The notes: generated by a model not told the origin, from the letters alone. A DNA stretch of 64,000 nt from Streptococcus sp. HPH0090 (GCF_000411475.1 NZ_KE150464.1:992001-1056000); one strand, 5' to 3'; positions 1 through 8,230 are shown, counted from the stretch's first letter. Program-made: numbers and translations.

Positions 1-10
1 ATGTTATTGA

Positions 11-436
11 TTAGTCAACAACAGTGAATCCCATAGAACGAGCAGTACCTTCAATCATACGCATTGCAGACTCAATGTTTGCTGCGTTCAAATCTGGCAT
101 CTTAGTTTCTGCAATTTCTTGTACTTGTGCACGAGTAACTGTAGCAACTTTAGTTTTGTTAGGTGTACCTGATCCTTTTTCAACACCTGCAGCTTTTTTC
201 AAAAGAACAGCAGCTGGTGGTGTCTTAGTGATGAAAGTAAATGATTTATCTTCGTATACTGAGATAACAACTGGAATAATCATACCAGCTTGATCAGCTG
301 TACGAGCGTTGAACTCTTTTGTGAATCCCATGATGTTGATACCAGCTTGACCAAGAGCAGGTCCAACTGGTGGAGCTGGTGTAGCTTTACCAGCAGGGAT
401 TTGCAATTTTACAAGTTTTTCGACTTTTTTAGCCAT
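11..436 (-). CDS. rplK: 50S ribosomal protein L11
   Basis: Structural protein of the large-subunit stalk base; binds the GTPase-associated region of 23S rRNA and supports factor-dependent GTP hydrolysis. The 141 residues are the normal family length. The proline-rich N-terminal signature ([17 protein letters not shown], about residues 15-31) and the C-terminal rRNA-binding domain ending [17 protein letters not shown] are intact. The ATG is preceded by AGGAGG. In firmicutes rplA normally follows, which would lie just outside the left edge. A long leader separates it from its promoter. Identification is secure. Confidence 0.98.
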   Translation of the reverse strand: MAKKVEKLVKLQIPAGKATPAPPVGPALGQAGINIMGFTKEFNARTADQAGMIIPVVISVYEDKSFTFITKTPPAAVLLKKAAGVEKGSGTPNKTKVATVTRAQVQEIAETKMPDLNAANIESAMRMIEGTARSMGFTVVD

Positions 437-450
437 TTTTAAATCCTCCT

Positions 451-543
451 TTGTGGTTTTGGCGGTAATTTAGAGATTTTTACCTCCCACAAGTATGTTT
501 TACACATACCCATCTATTATACACTATTCTGTCTAAAATTCAA
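451..543 (-). promoter_or_regulatory. rplK promoter and structured leader
   Basis: On the minus strand a -35 TTGAAT (538-543) and -10 TATAAT (516-521) are 16 bp apart, giving a start near 509 and a leader of about 70 nt. The leader contains GGTAA/TTACC arms enclosed by GTGG/CCAC arms (about 454-491) just upstream of the ribosome-binding site. L11-L1 operons are often autoregulated in their leaders; that this structure does so is inference. Confidence 0.6.
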
Positions 544-644
544 GTAGGAAAAATCAATTTTTTTGAGATTTTTTTCGTTTAAATGATTATCTAAAATCTA
601 TTTATTTTTTTAACCGTTTACTTTAAGAAACAGTGTTTTCACGT

Positions 645-670
645 CAAAAAAGCACTCTATTTGAGTGCTT
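645..670 (-). terminator. Terminator after the PAP2 gene
   Basis: AAGCACTC (650-657) pairs with GAGTGCTT (663-670) around a 5-nt loop and is followed on the minus strand by a U-tract. It sits 8 nt after the stop codon of the PAP2 phosphatase gene. Confidence 0.85.
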
Positions 671-677
671 CCTATCA

Positions 678-1328
678 TTACTTCTGCTTGCCTTTAAAAC
701 GCCATTGAAAACGGAGTTTGTCATAAAATGGAAATTCAATAAATAGAACCCCAAGGCCAACACAAAGACTGGCAAGAACATCTGATGGATAATGAACCCC
801 CAGATAGACTCTGGATACGAGTACACTCAATAAATAGAATCCTAGTAAGATTTGGACGATTCTTTTCCAAAGCTTGTCTTTAATCCTTTGACTGAAAATC
901 ACAATCAAAGTTCCTACCATAATCGTTACCGCCAGAGAATGTCCACTAGGAAACGAAAAACCTTTTTCATCTACCAAGTGTAGAATTTCTGGCCGTGGTC
1001 TTTGGTAAATATTCTTAAAAGTCACAATCAAGATCCCAGCCAAAGCTAGATTTCCCAACATGAGAAAACTTTCCATTTTCCATTGCTTGCGATAAAAAAT
1101 AAAAGCTACGATTAGAACCCAAGTGATAATGATCGGGATATCAATTAGATGCGTAATTGCTCTAAAAAGCAAGGTTAGATATTCAGGCAAATCTCCTCGA
1201 ATCGCTGTCTGAATCGGTTGATCAAAGTTGACCAACATTTCAGGGTAGAACTTTACCATATAACCAATAATCACAAAAAGTAAAAGGGCGAAAGAGCCCT
1301 TTGTGAAATATGTTTGTTTATCTTTCAT
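678..1328 (-). CDS. PAP2-family membrane phosphatase
   Basis: Integral-membrane phosphatidic-acid-phosphatase-type enzyme of 216 residues; members hydrolyse lipid phosphates such as undecaprenyl pyrophosphate or phosphatidate at the outer membrane face. All three signature motifs are visible: K105..RPRP113, PSGH127-130, and S172-R173...H179..D183. Five to six hydrophobic segments surround them. The start codon lies 11 bp inside the end of the riboflavin transporter gene, so the two are probably translationally coupled and share FMN riboswitch control. The substrate cannot be read from sequence; dephosphorylation of a flavin or lipid precursor would both be guesses. Confidence 0.9.
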   Translation of the reverse strand: MKDKQTYFTKGSFALLLFVIIGYMVKFYPEMLVNFDQPIQTAIRGDLPEYLTLLFRAITHLIDIPIIITWVLIVAFIFYRKQWKMESFLMLGNLALAGILIVTFKNIYQRPRPEILHLVDEKGFSFPSGHSLAVTIMVGTLIVIFSQRIKDKLWKRIVQILLGFYLLSVLVSRVYLGVHYPSDVLASLCVGLGVLFIEFPFYDKLRFQWRFKGKQK

Positions 1329-1881
1329 AGTATTTCAAGGTTGGTTTCAATAGGACAAATAATAACCAGAATGAGAGGGCAAAGACGACGCCTTCAATCA
1401 AATTGAATGGTAAAACCATTGCCAACAAGTAATTACTTAGCCCTAGAATATTTTCAATATCAAAATTAGCAAATTTTGCGTACAAAGGGACAGCATAAAC
1501 ATAGTTTAACACTAGCATTGCCAGAGTCATACTAATCACACCAATTAGGGAAGCTAGAGCAAAACGAATGGCTGTTCGTTCTTCTTTCCAAATCAAACCA
1601 AAAGCAAGTACAAAGACTCCCAAGGCAACAATATTCATCGGTAAACCAATATAGGTACTAACCCCTTGATTGTTCAGAAGGATTTTCAACAAGGACCGAA
1701 GGAAAAGCACTCCAAAAGCTGCTGGTAAATCCAAGACTACCAAGCCCACAAGGACCGGTAAAATACTGAACTCAATCCTCAAAAAGGATGCCGCTGGCAA
1801 AAGCGGAAAGTCAAAGTACATCAACACAAATGAAAGTGCTGATAAAATTGCAATGGTCGAAAGTCGACGTGTGTTTGTCAT
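1318..1881 (-). CDS. ribU: Riboflavin ECF transporter substrate-binding subunit RibU
   Basis: S component of an energy-coupling-factor importer that captures riboflavin; the shared EcfAA'T module would be encoded elsewhere. The 187-residue protein is almost entirely hydrophobic, with about six membrane helices and the RibU-type N-terminus (LSALSFVLMYFDFPL). I place the start at the ATG at 1879-1881, because GGAGG lies 9 nt upstream; the longer frame begins with TTG and would put that ribosome-binding site inside the gene. An FMN riboswitch directly upstream supports the substrate assignment. Overlaps the PAP2 gene downstream. Confidence 0.93.
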   Translation of the reverse strand: MTNTRRLSTIAILSALSFVLMYFDFPLLPAASFLRIEFSILPVLVGLVVLDLPAAFGVLFLRSLLKILLNNQGVSTYIGLPMNIVALGVFVLAFGLIWKEERTAIRFALASLIGVISMTLAMLVLNYVYAVPLYAKFANFDIENILGLSNYLLAMVLPFNLIEGVVFALSFWLLFVLLKPTLKYYER

Positions 1882-2040
1882 AACAGGTTCCTCCAATTTT
1901 CTATAAAATCAGAAGAAGTTGGAAAGGATTCCTCTATCTATCCTTTATTTTTATATTCCAAAAGTTCCCCCTCACTCTTTTTAGCAAGCGGTTGCAATTT
2001 ACCTATAAAAAATCAATTAGAATAGACAAAGCCATTCTTT

Positions 2041-2256
2041 CGTCTTCTCCCATCCAGACTATACTGTCGGTTGTGGAATCTCACCACATCAGCTTGCGCT
2101 CGCGGACTTATTTGGCTAAGATATTTTAGATTTATCTAGACGTCGCAGTCGAAGATAATACTTAAAGTATATCGAGACAAGACAACGAAGAGAAAGCTAA
2201 AATAGCTAGTCAAATTCACCGCCGGTCGGGAATCTCACCCAGCCCTGAAGACCCCT
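2041..2256 (-). promoter_or_regulatory. FMN riboswitch (RFN element) controlling ribU
   Basis: The minus strand carries the conserved RFN blocks in order: CAGGGCTGGGTGAGATTCCC, GACCGGCGGT, GTCCGCGAGC, GATTCCACAACCGACAGT, and AGTCTGGATGGGAGAAGA. FMN binding normally lowers expression of the riboflavin gene downstream. The variable arm between GACCGGCGGT and GTCCGCGAGC is unusually long, roughly 90 nt (about 2115-2208), and is closed by TATTTTAG/CTAAAATA. No convincing terminator was found between the element and ribU, so control may be at translation. Confidence 0.95.
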
Positions 2257-2258
2257 TT

Positions 2259-2287
2259 ATGATAACAAAAAAAGCTTGCAAGCGCAA
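2259..2287 (-). promoter_or_regulatory. ribU promoter
   Basis: Minus-strand -35 TTGCGC (2282-2287) and -10 TATCAT (2259-2264) with a 17-bp spacer place transcription start at the 5' edge of the riboswitch. The promoter lies inside the trmL terminator hairpin and its U-tract. Confidence 0.6.
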
Positions 2288-2292
2288 GCATT
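2266..2292 (-). terminator. Terminator after trmL
   Basis: GCTTGC (2274-2279) and GCAAGC (2284-2289) form the stem, with a minus-strand U-tract made by the A-run at 2266-2273. It follows the trmL stop by about 20 nt. Confidence 0.8.
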
Positions 2293-2309
2293 TTATCTCT
2301 CATCAGTGT

Positions 2310-2813
2310 TTATTTCAACTTATCTGTTTCGTAAGTGTGAACCAGTTCAAGTCCCGCAAAGTTTTGTTGACGTAGGGCCTCATAGACAATCATACAGACT
2401 GTATTGGAAACATTCAAGCTACGAACATGTTCATCATTCATAGGAATTCTGAGAGCTTTTTCAGGATGTTCACGCATAAATTCCTCAGGCAAACCCTTAT
2501 CTTCACGGCCAAAGAGAAAATAATGATTCCCTTCTGTTGTGAAATCTGCATCTGAATAGACCTTTTCTGCAAACTTGGAAATCAAGTAGAGTTGTCCATT
2601 CATTTTTCCCATAAATTCATCTAGACTATCATAGAAATAAATATCAAGTTTGTCCCAATAGTCAAGCCCAGCTCGCTTCATTTTACGATCGTCAATAGGA
2701 AAGCCCATAGGTTTGATAATATGAAGGGGCGCATTTGTCGCTGCACAGGTTCGTGCAATATTTCCCGTATTTTGTGGAATTTGTGGTTCAAACAATACAA
2801 TATGATTGGTCAT
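2310..2813 (-). CDS. trmL: tRNA (cytidine/uridine-34-2'-O)-methyltransferase
   Basis: SPOUT-superfamily enzyme that methylates the ribose of nucleotide 34 in leucine tRNA anticodons using S-adenosylmethionine. The 167-residue protein shows the YibK/TrmL pattern: N-terminal [18 protein letters not shown], central [12 protein letters not shown], and the C-terminal knot sequence [20 protein letters not shown]. The ATG at 2811-2813 is preferred over an upstream in-frame start that would add 13 residues ([12 protein letters not shown]) unlike the family and extend into the leader. A 125-nt leader with a terminator-like hairpin lies upstream. Confidence 0.93.
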   Translation of the reverse strand: MTNHIVLFEPQIPQNTGNIARTCAATNAPLHIIKPMGFPIDDRKMKRAGLDYWDKLDIYFYDSLDEFMGKMNGQLYLISKFAEKVYSDADFTTEGNHYFLFGREDKGLPEEFMREHPEKALRIPMNDEHVRSLNVSNTVCMIVYEALRQQNFAGLELVHTYETDKLK

Positions 2814-2836
2814 GCCTTGCTTCCTCTCACTAGTGC

Positions 2837-2883
2837 AAAAAAATAGCCACACTGCCCGGAGTCAAGCTCAGCAAACAGCGTGG
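2837..2883 (-). promoter_or_regulatory. Terminator-like hairpin in the trmL leader
   Basis: In the minus-strand leader, CCACGCTG (2876-2883) pairs with CAGTGTGG (2847-2854). Three nucleotides later comes a run of seven U (2837-2843), then the start codon 24 nt further on. The arrangement is that of an intrinsic terminator between promoter and gene, so attenuation is plausible. No known riboswitch class was recognised in it. Confidence 0.5.
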
Positions 2884-2944
2884 TTAAGGCGTCGTTAACT
2901 TACCTCACAACAGGTTTGAAGTAAATCAGCGAAACTACTTTTTT

Positions 2945-2972
2945 AGTATAACACTTTCAGCCTGATTGTCAA
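2945..2972 (-). promoter_or_regulatory. trmL promoter
   Basis: Minus-strand consensus -35 TTGACA (2967-2972) and -10 TATACT (2945-2950), 16 bp apart. This predicts a start near 2938 and a leader of about 125 nt. Confidence 0.7.
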
Positions 2973-3238
2973 TAGAAATGACTTGATTTTTTCATTTTTT
3001 TTACAAACATATTTACAAAAGTTAAATAAGGTTCATCGAATCAATTATATCATGGGATTGGCTTGTATTAAAAACTTGGGAAAAATGAACTGATTCCTAA
3101 AAGATTATTGATTTTAAACCAAAAAATTTTTAGATGTGAATCTGATTCTTCAAAAGGGGCAAGAAATCGGTTGTTGAGTGCATTTTTTCCGAAAAAAAGG
3201 TATGATAGAGACATATTGAAAAAGTAGGTTATATAACT
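2973..3238. other. Intergenic region between the trmL promoter and trkA
   Basis: AT-rich and non-coding. The only clear signals are a possible plus-strand -10 (TATGAT, 3201-3206) for trkA, lacking a well-spaced -35, and a weak AGTAGGT ribosome-binding site. Nothing else was recognised. Confidence 0.4.
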
Positions 3239-4588
3239 ATGAAAATTATTCTTGTCGGAGGGGGAAAAGTCGGTTCTGCCCTTTGTCGTTCGCTTGTTGC
3301 TGACAACCATGACGTTGTCTTGATTGAACAGAACGAAACTGTTTTAAATTACATGACAAGTCGCTTTGATATTATCGGTATCGCAGGCAACGGTGCTGAC
3401 TTTGCTATGTTAGAGGCAGCCAATGTTCAAGACTGCGATATTTTCATCGCCATGACACAGTATGATGAAGTTAACATGGTTTCAGCCGTTCTCGCTAAAA
3501 AAATGGGAGCCAAAGAAACCATCGTTCGTGTTCGTAATCCTGAATATTCTAATCCTTACTTTAAAGAAAAAAATATTCTCGGATTTTCACTGATTGTTAA
3601 CCCAGAACTCTTAGCTGCTCGTGCTATCGCAAACATCATTGACTTCCCAAACGCTCTATCAGTTGAACGTTTCGTGGGTGGCTTGGTTAGCCTAATGGAA
3701 TTCGTCGTTCGAGAAGATAGCAATATTTGTCAGATGTCCATTGCTGATTTTCGTAAAAAGTTCGGTAACGTTATCGTCTGCGTCATTGAACGTAATCATA
3801 AACTGATGATTCCTAGTGGAGATTTTGTTCTAGAAGATAAAGACCGCATCTTTGTAACAGGACATCGTGTCGATATGATGCTCTTCCACAATTATCTCAA
3901 ATCTAGAGTCGTTAAGAGCTTGCTCATCATTGGAGCTGGTAAGATTGCATACTACCTACTAGGTATTTTAAAAGATAGTCGAATCGATACGAAAGTGATA
4001 GAGGTCAACCAAGAAAGAGCTGCCTTCTTTAGTGAAAAATTCCCTAAACTCTATATCGTTCAAGGGGATGGAACAACTAAAGATATTCTCTTAGAAGAAA
4101 GTGCCCAAAACTACGATGCTGTTGCTACTTTGACTGGAGTCGACGAGGAAAACATCATTACATCTATGTTCTTGGATAGTATTGGTGTTCAAAAAAACAT
4201 TACCAAAGTTAACCGTACTAGTCTCTTGGAAATTATCCATGCAACAGACTTCTCAAGCATCATCACGCCTAAGACAATCGCTGTTGATACTATCATGCAC
4301 TTTATCCATGGTCGTGTAAATGCCCAATATTCTGACCTTCAAGCTATGCATCACCTTGCAAATGGCCAGGTAGAAACCCTTCAGTTCCTAATTAAGGAAG
4401 CAAACAAGATGACTGGCAAACCCTTGTCTCAATTAAAGCTAAAAAAAGATGTCTTGATTGCCGCCATTATTCGGAACGGAAAAACAATCTTCCCAACTGG
4501 AGAAGATACGCTCCAAGTCGGTGATAAGCTAGTGGTCATCACTTTGCTATCAAACATCACCAAGATTTATGATTTGTTAGAGAGGTAA
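3239..4588 (+). CDS. trkA: Trk potassium uptake regulatory NAD-binding protein TrkA
   Basis: Cytoplasmic gating subunit of a Trk/Ktr-type potassium importer that binds NAD(H) or nucleotides and regulates the TrkH pore. The 449 residues form two RCK modules: an N-terminal Rossmann fold with VGGGKVG at residues 6-12 and a second with IIGAGKIA near 230, each followed by a TrkA_C-type domain (for example IPSGDFVLEDKDRIFVTG and FPTGEDTLQVGDKLVVIT). The start ATG has only a weak AGTAGG site. trkH begins 3 nt after its stop, so the two form an operon. Confidence 0.95.
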   Translation: MKIILVGGGKVGSALCRSLVADNHDVVLIEQNETVLNYMTSRFDIIGIAGNGADFAMLEAANVQDCDIFIAMTQYDEVNMVSAVLAKKMGAKETIVRVRNPEYSNPYFKEKNILGFSLIVNPELLAARAIANIIDFPNALSVERFVGGLVSLMEFVVREDSNICQMSIADFRKKFGNVIVCVIERNHKLMIPSGDFVLEDKDRIFVTGHRVDMMLFHNYLKSRVVKSLLIIGAGKIAYYLLGILKDSRIDTKVIEVNQERAAFFSEKFPKLYIVQGDGTTKDILLEESAQNYDAVATLTGVDEENIITSMFLDSIGVQKNITKVNRTSLLEIIHATDFSSIITPKTIAVDTIMHFIHGRVNAQYSDLQAMHHLANGQVETLQFLIKEANKMTGKPLSQLKLKKDVLIAAIIRNGKTIFPTGEDTLQVGDKLVVITLLSNITKIYDLLER

Positions 4589-4591
4589 GCT

Positions 4592-6031
4592 ATGAATAGA
4601 AGTATGGTACGCTTTCTTCTTGCAAAGCTACTCTTAATCGAGGCTGCCCTTCTCTTGGTACCAGTTAGTATCGCTCTTTACTATCAAGAATCTAGTCAAG
4701 TATTTACAGCTCTTTTCTCTACTATCGGGATTCTTGTCGTCCTAGGTCTTCTTGGTATCATCAGCAAGCCAAAAAAACAAAGAATTTATGCAAAAGAAGG
4801 GGTCTTGATCGTTGCTCTATGTTGGATTCTCTGGTCTTTCTTTGGCGCCCTTCCCTTTGTCTTTTCAGGACAAATCCCCAATATTATCGATGCCTTCTTC
4901 GAAGTTAGCTCCGGTTTCACAACAACGGGTGCGACCATCCTAAATGACGTATCTGTCCTAAGCCGTTCACTTCTATTTTGGCGGAGTTTTACCCACCTCA
5001 TTGGAGGGATGGGGGTGCTGGTTTTTGCATTAGCTATAATGGACAATGCCAAAAACAGTCACTTAGAGGTTATGAAGGCTGAGGTCCCAGGACCAGTATT
5101 TGGTAAGGTTGTGTCTAAACTAAAAAATACAGCCCAAATCCTCTACATCCTCTACTTAGCTATGTTCGCCCTCTTTGTGGTTATTTATTATATTGCAGGA
5201 ATGCCCCTCTACGATAGCTTTATTATCGCAATGGGAACAGCTGGAACTGGGGGATTCACTGTTTATAACGATGGTATTGCCCACTATCATAGTTCTCTCA
5301 TCACTTATTTGACAAGTATTGGGGTTTTGATGTTCGGTGTCAATTTCAACCTTTACTACTATCTCATGCTTCGTCGAGTTAAGGAATTCTTTTTCGATGA
5401 GGAACTTCGAGCTTATCTCTTAATCGTGGCTATATCTACTGGCTTAATCACACTCAACACACTTCACCTTTATAGTGGTGTTTCACAAAGTTTTGAGATG
5501 GCCTTCTTCCAAGTTTCTAATATCATTACCACTACTGGTTTTGGTTATGGTGACATCACGAACTGGCCTTTGTTTTCTCAATACATCTTACTGATGTTAA
5601 TGGCAATTGGTGGTTCTGCTGGTTCCACTGCCGGTGGTCTCAAGGTCATCCGTGGAGTTATCCTCGCTAAAATTGCAAAAAACCAATTCTTGTCTACTAT
5701 ATCCCCTCACCGTGTCTTAACTCTTCATGTTAATAAAACGGTCATCGACAAGGATACCCAACACAAGATTTTGAAGTATTTTGTAGTTTACATCATGATT
5801 CTACTCAGTCTGATCTTTATCGTCAGTTTAGATACTAACAATCTAATGGTTGTTACGAGTGCTGTTTTCAGTTGTTTTAACAATATCGGTCCAATTTTAG
5901 GAACGACTTCAAGTTTCTCAATTTTTAGTCCATTTTCAAAACTCCTCCTATCCTTTGCAATGATTGCAGGACGTCTTGAAATTTATCCTATCATATTACT
6001 CTTTATGAAGCGAACTTGGTCTAAACGTTAG
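4592..6031 (+). CDS. trkH: TrkH-family potassium transporter subunit
   Basis: Membrane pore subunit that takes up K+, working with TrkA encoded immediately upstream. The 479-residue hydrophobic protein shows the repeated pore loops of the family (SSGFTTTGAT near residue 110, GTAGTGGFTVY near 215, ITTTGFGYGD near 312, FNNIGPILG near 430). GGSAGSTAGGLKVIR is the conserved segment after the third loop. A hairpin terminator follows. Confidence 0.95.
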   Translation: MNRSMVRFLLAKLLLIEAALLLVPVSIALYYQESSQVFTALFSTIGILVVLGLLGIISKPKKQRIYAKEGVLIVALCWILWSFFGALPFVFSGQIPNIIDAFFEVSSGFTTTGATILNDVSVLSRSLLFWRSFTHLIGGMGVLVFALAIMDNAKNSHLEVMKAEVPGPVFGKVVSKLKNTAQILYILYLAMFALFVVIYYIAGMPLYDSFIIAMGTAGTGGFTVYNDGIAHYHSSLITYLTSIGVLMFGVNFNLYYYLMLRRVKEFFFDEELRAYLLIVAISTGLITLNTLHLYSGVSQSFEMAFFQVSNIITTTGFGYGDITNWPLFSQYILLMLMAIGGSAGSTAGGLKVIRGVILAKIAKNQFLSTISPHRVLTLHVNKTVIDKDTQHKILKYFVVYIMILLSLIFIVSLDTNNLMVVTSAVFSCFNNIGPILGTTSSFSIFSPFSKLLLSFAMIAGRLEIYPIILLFMKRTWSKR

Positions 6032-6049
6032 AATTTTATAATCAAATAG

Positions 6050-6082
6050 CACATCCTTCAAAAATCGAGGGATGTGTTTTTT
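6050..6082 (+). terminator. Terminator after trkAH
   Basis: CACATCC (6050-6056) pairs with GGATGTG (6070-6076), followed directly by TTTTTT on the plus strand. Confidence 0.85.
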
Positions 6083-6193
6083 GCTGGATCAGATAAAAAA
6101 GACAGTTGAGAGTCGAAAACAAACACTTGGGAAAAAGTTGATTTTTTGTGAATCCATTTCGTTATAATTTTAAAAAAACATAGGGGTTTATTT

Positions 6194-6820
6194 ATGGAAA
6201 AAATTAGAAAATCAATCCAGTTTCTCTTATTGGGATCCGTAGCATATCTTGGACTCTGTAGTTGTGTATTTTGGTCTGGAATTTCTCTAACTCTCAAACA
6301 ATCATACTTTTACTTGTTGCTTTTCTTGCTGGCATTAGCTGCTATGTGTACTTTTATCCACTATCTTTCAGGCCATGATCCTGTCAACAGTCAGCTACGA
6401 AATCGCAGCCGTTCTTTCTTTTTATTATATAGCACTATGATTGTCATTAATGTGGCGGGAGTCAGCCTTATCCTATTTGATAATCCTAGTAGTGACACTT
6501 TGCTTCAAAAAGAAGTGATGGATTTGATGTTTATCTCTTTCTTTTTCTTGCTTGGAGTAGATATTGCAACTTTTTTACCGCTCAAGAAATGGAAGAAGTT
6601 ACCAACTCATAATAAGACAAGAAAACTAATTAGCCTAATGATCTTTAGTTTATTTTTTCTGCATAATCCTATAACTATCCTTTCTGTCAGCTTTTATATC
6701 CTATTAGGAGTCAGCTTCCTCAGCTTTTTATTTCCCCAAAAATTAAGACACGATTTATCCTTCTACAGTCATTTAATACGAAATATCTTACTAATTGTCT
6801 CTACACTCATGTTTTGGTAG
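6194..6820 (+). CDS. Uncharacterised multi-pass membrane protein
   Basis: I do not recognise the family. The 208-residue product has about six strongly hydrophobic segments (near residues 8-30, 35-58, 76-96, 110-132, 147-180, 190-206) and basic connecting loops such as NRSRSF and KKWKKLPTHNKTRK. The ATG has an AGGGG site 9-10 nt upstream, and TATAAT sits about 30 nt before the start, so it may have its own promoter. The next gene also encodes a membrane protein with an independent promoter. No catalytic motif is visible. Confidence 0.7.
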   Translation: MEKIRKSIQFLLLGSVAYLGLCSCVFWSGISLTLKQSYFYLLLFLLALAAMCTFIHYLSGHDPVNSQLRNRSRSFFLLYSTMIVINVAGVSLILFDNPSSDTLLQKEVMDLMFISFFFLLGVDIATFLPLKKWKKLPTHNKTRKLISLMIFSLFFLHNPITILSVSFYILLGVSFLSFLFPQKLRHDLSFYSHLIRNILLIVSTLMFW

Positions 6821-6880
6821 TTTATAGAATTCCTATCCAAAGTATGCTATAATGAAATAAATTTTTTAGGAGATATTTGG

Positions 6881-7585
6881 ATGAATTTTTTTAAAGATTA
6901 TAGCAAAAGACTGCTTTGGTTAGGAATCTTTTTTGTAGCCATGTTTCTATCTCAAGTTCCTATTTTGACTTGGGTATTGCTACAAAGAACTCAACTAGAA
7001 TCTATTTGGGCATCTTTAATAGTAGGGATTGTCTCTACGACTGTTGTTACACTCTTTTTATATGGTGCTCACAAAAGCAAACTCTTAAATTTAAAATCGA
7101 AACTCTTTAGCATTAATGATGCCCCTCGAATCGCACTCAGCTATGCAGCCATTATCGCTGTAAATATGGTTGGTGGAATTTGGCTAAGACTTCTAAATCA
7201 AACAACTACTTCAAATCAAGAAACTATTAATAGCCTCATGTCAGAAACTTCGATCATTTCAAGCTTTTTCGTAGTTGTCTTGGTAGCTCCTATTTGTGAG
7301 GAAATTATCTGCCGTGGTATTATACCTACTAAACTTTTTGAAGGATATGAAAAAATTGGTTACGTTTTTGGTTGGCTCCTCTTTACAATGGCCCATATCC
7401 CAACAAACCCGCCTTCTTTCTTAATCTATGGTTGGATGTCTGCCGTCCTAACTTGGACTGCATATCGCACCAAACGTCTAGAAATGTCTATTTTCCTCCA
7501 TTTAGTAATTAATGGAATGAGCATTCTCATGCTTATCCTTCTGACAATTCTTATCAAGGTTGTTGGTATAGATGCCATTCAATAA
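6881..7585 (+). CDS. CPBP-family intramembrane glutamic endopeptidase
   Basis: Membrane protease of the CAAX/Abi (CPBP) family. In streptococci such proteins are associated with bacteriocin self-immunity or processing, but no bacteriocin genes are nearby. The 234 residues carry the family motifs: E140-E141...R145 (CEEIICRG), H172 (FTMAHIP) and H207..N211 (HLVINGMS). An extended -10 (TGCTATAAT) precedes it, with AGGAGA as ribosome-binding site. A strong terminator follows, then the hairpin array. The substrate is unknown. Confidence 0.88.
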   Translation: MNFFKDYSKRLLWLGIFFVAMFLSQVPILTWVLLQRTQLESIWASLIVGIVSTTVVTLFLYGAHKSKLLNLKSKLFSINDAPRIALSYAAIIAVNMVGGIWLRLLNQTTTSNQETINSLMSETSIISSFFVVVLVAPICEEIICRGIIPTKLFEGYEKIGYVFGWLLFTMAHIPTNPPSFLIYGWMSAVLTWTAYRTKRLEMSIFLHLVINGMSILMLILLTILIKVVGIDAIQ

Positions 7586-7620
7586 ATGAAGGTTCCACTA
7601 CTAATATAATTTAAAATAAA

Positions 7621-7655
7621 AAGACTAGAAATCTATCTAATTTCTAGTCCTTTTT
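7621..7655 (+). terminator. Terminator after the CPBP gene
   Basis: GACTAGAAAT (7623-7632) pairs perfectly with ATTTCTAGTC (7640-7649) over a 7-nt loop and is followed by CTTTTT. An A-run on the other side makes it potentially bidirectional. Confidence 0.88.
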
Positions 7656-7665
7656 GTCTATTTAA

Positions 7666-8230
7666 GAACGAAACACGAATTAGGTGCGAGAAGTTGCTAT
7701 ACGGAGATAGTGACAGTAAGCTAGTCCACTTCCTTTCTGTTACGACGTAAAGTTTTAAGAATCGATAATATTCGTAAAACTTTACTAGTGGAGTGCCTAG
7801 CCAAGTTCCATAGAAACTTGGCGTTAGTTACTTAGATTGCCATACAACCACATAAATTTCCTGAACTACGACACTGAATTTGGCAAATCGATTTTATTTG
7901 CCAAACTCAGTTAGTAAGGCAGTTGTTAGACCGCTTCCTTTCTGTTACGATACGACGGAAAAGCCCACGAATCGATACTATTCGTGGACTTTTCCTAATG
8001 AAGCGTTTAGGTAAACCTCCATAGTGGTTGCAGTTTATTAGATTACGACACTGAGTTTTATAAATCGATTTCATTTGTAAAACGAAGTTAGTAAGGCTGT
8101 TAGGCCACTTTTTTACCCATCACGACGTAAAGTTTTACGAATCGATAATATTCGTAAAACTTTACTAGTGGAGCGCCTAGCCAAGTTCCATAGAAACTTG
8201 GCGTTAGTTACTTAGATTGTCACACAATCA
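7666..8230. repeat. Array of covarying hairpin repeats between the CPBP gene and prfC
   Basis: Non-coding region with five hairpins on one plan: ACGAC, a 16-nt arm, a 7-nt loop beginning CGAT, the complementary arm, then TAGTAAGGC, TAGTGGAG or TAATGAAG. Arms/loops are H1 7747-7762/7763-7769/7770-7785, H2 7873-7888/7889-7895/7896-7911, H3 7957-7972/7973-7979/7980-7995, H4 8050-8065/8066-8072/8073-8088, and H5 8127-8142/8143-8149/8150-8165. H5 pairs perfectly; H1, H2 and H3 have one mismatch each; H4 has two plus a wobble. Arm sequences differ between copies while pairing is kept. H1, H3 and H5 are each followed by a smaller hairpin with a TCCATAG loop (7801-7821, 8012-8031, 8181-8201). The family was not recognised. 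It occupies the place where a prfC terminator would be expected. Confidence 0.85.

Noticed and set aside
2847..2905. tRNA-like look of the trmL leader (GGTTAAGGCG, GCCCGGAGTC).
   Set aside because: No T-arm consensus, acceptor pairing or complete cloverleaf could be drawn; the hairpin plus U7 fits an attenuator better.
6881..7585. Bacteriocin immunity cluster suggested by the CPBP protease.
   Set aside because: No double-glycine leader peptides, bacteriocin-like small genes or exporters are present around it.
7769..8156. Perfect ComX-box sequences TACGAATA on the minus strand in hairpins H1 (7769-7776) and H5 (8149-8156).
   Set aside because: They are explained by the hairpin arm plus loop, have no gene downstream in the right orientation, and H3 carries a degenerate version. 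Chance embedding in the repeat is more likely than competence promoters.
7666..8230. CRISPR array.
   Set aside because: Units are long, unequal and internally palindromic with covarying arms; there are no uniform short repeats with unique spacers and no cas genes.
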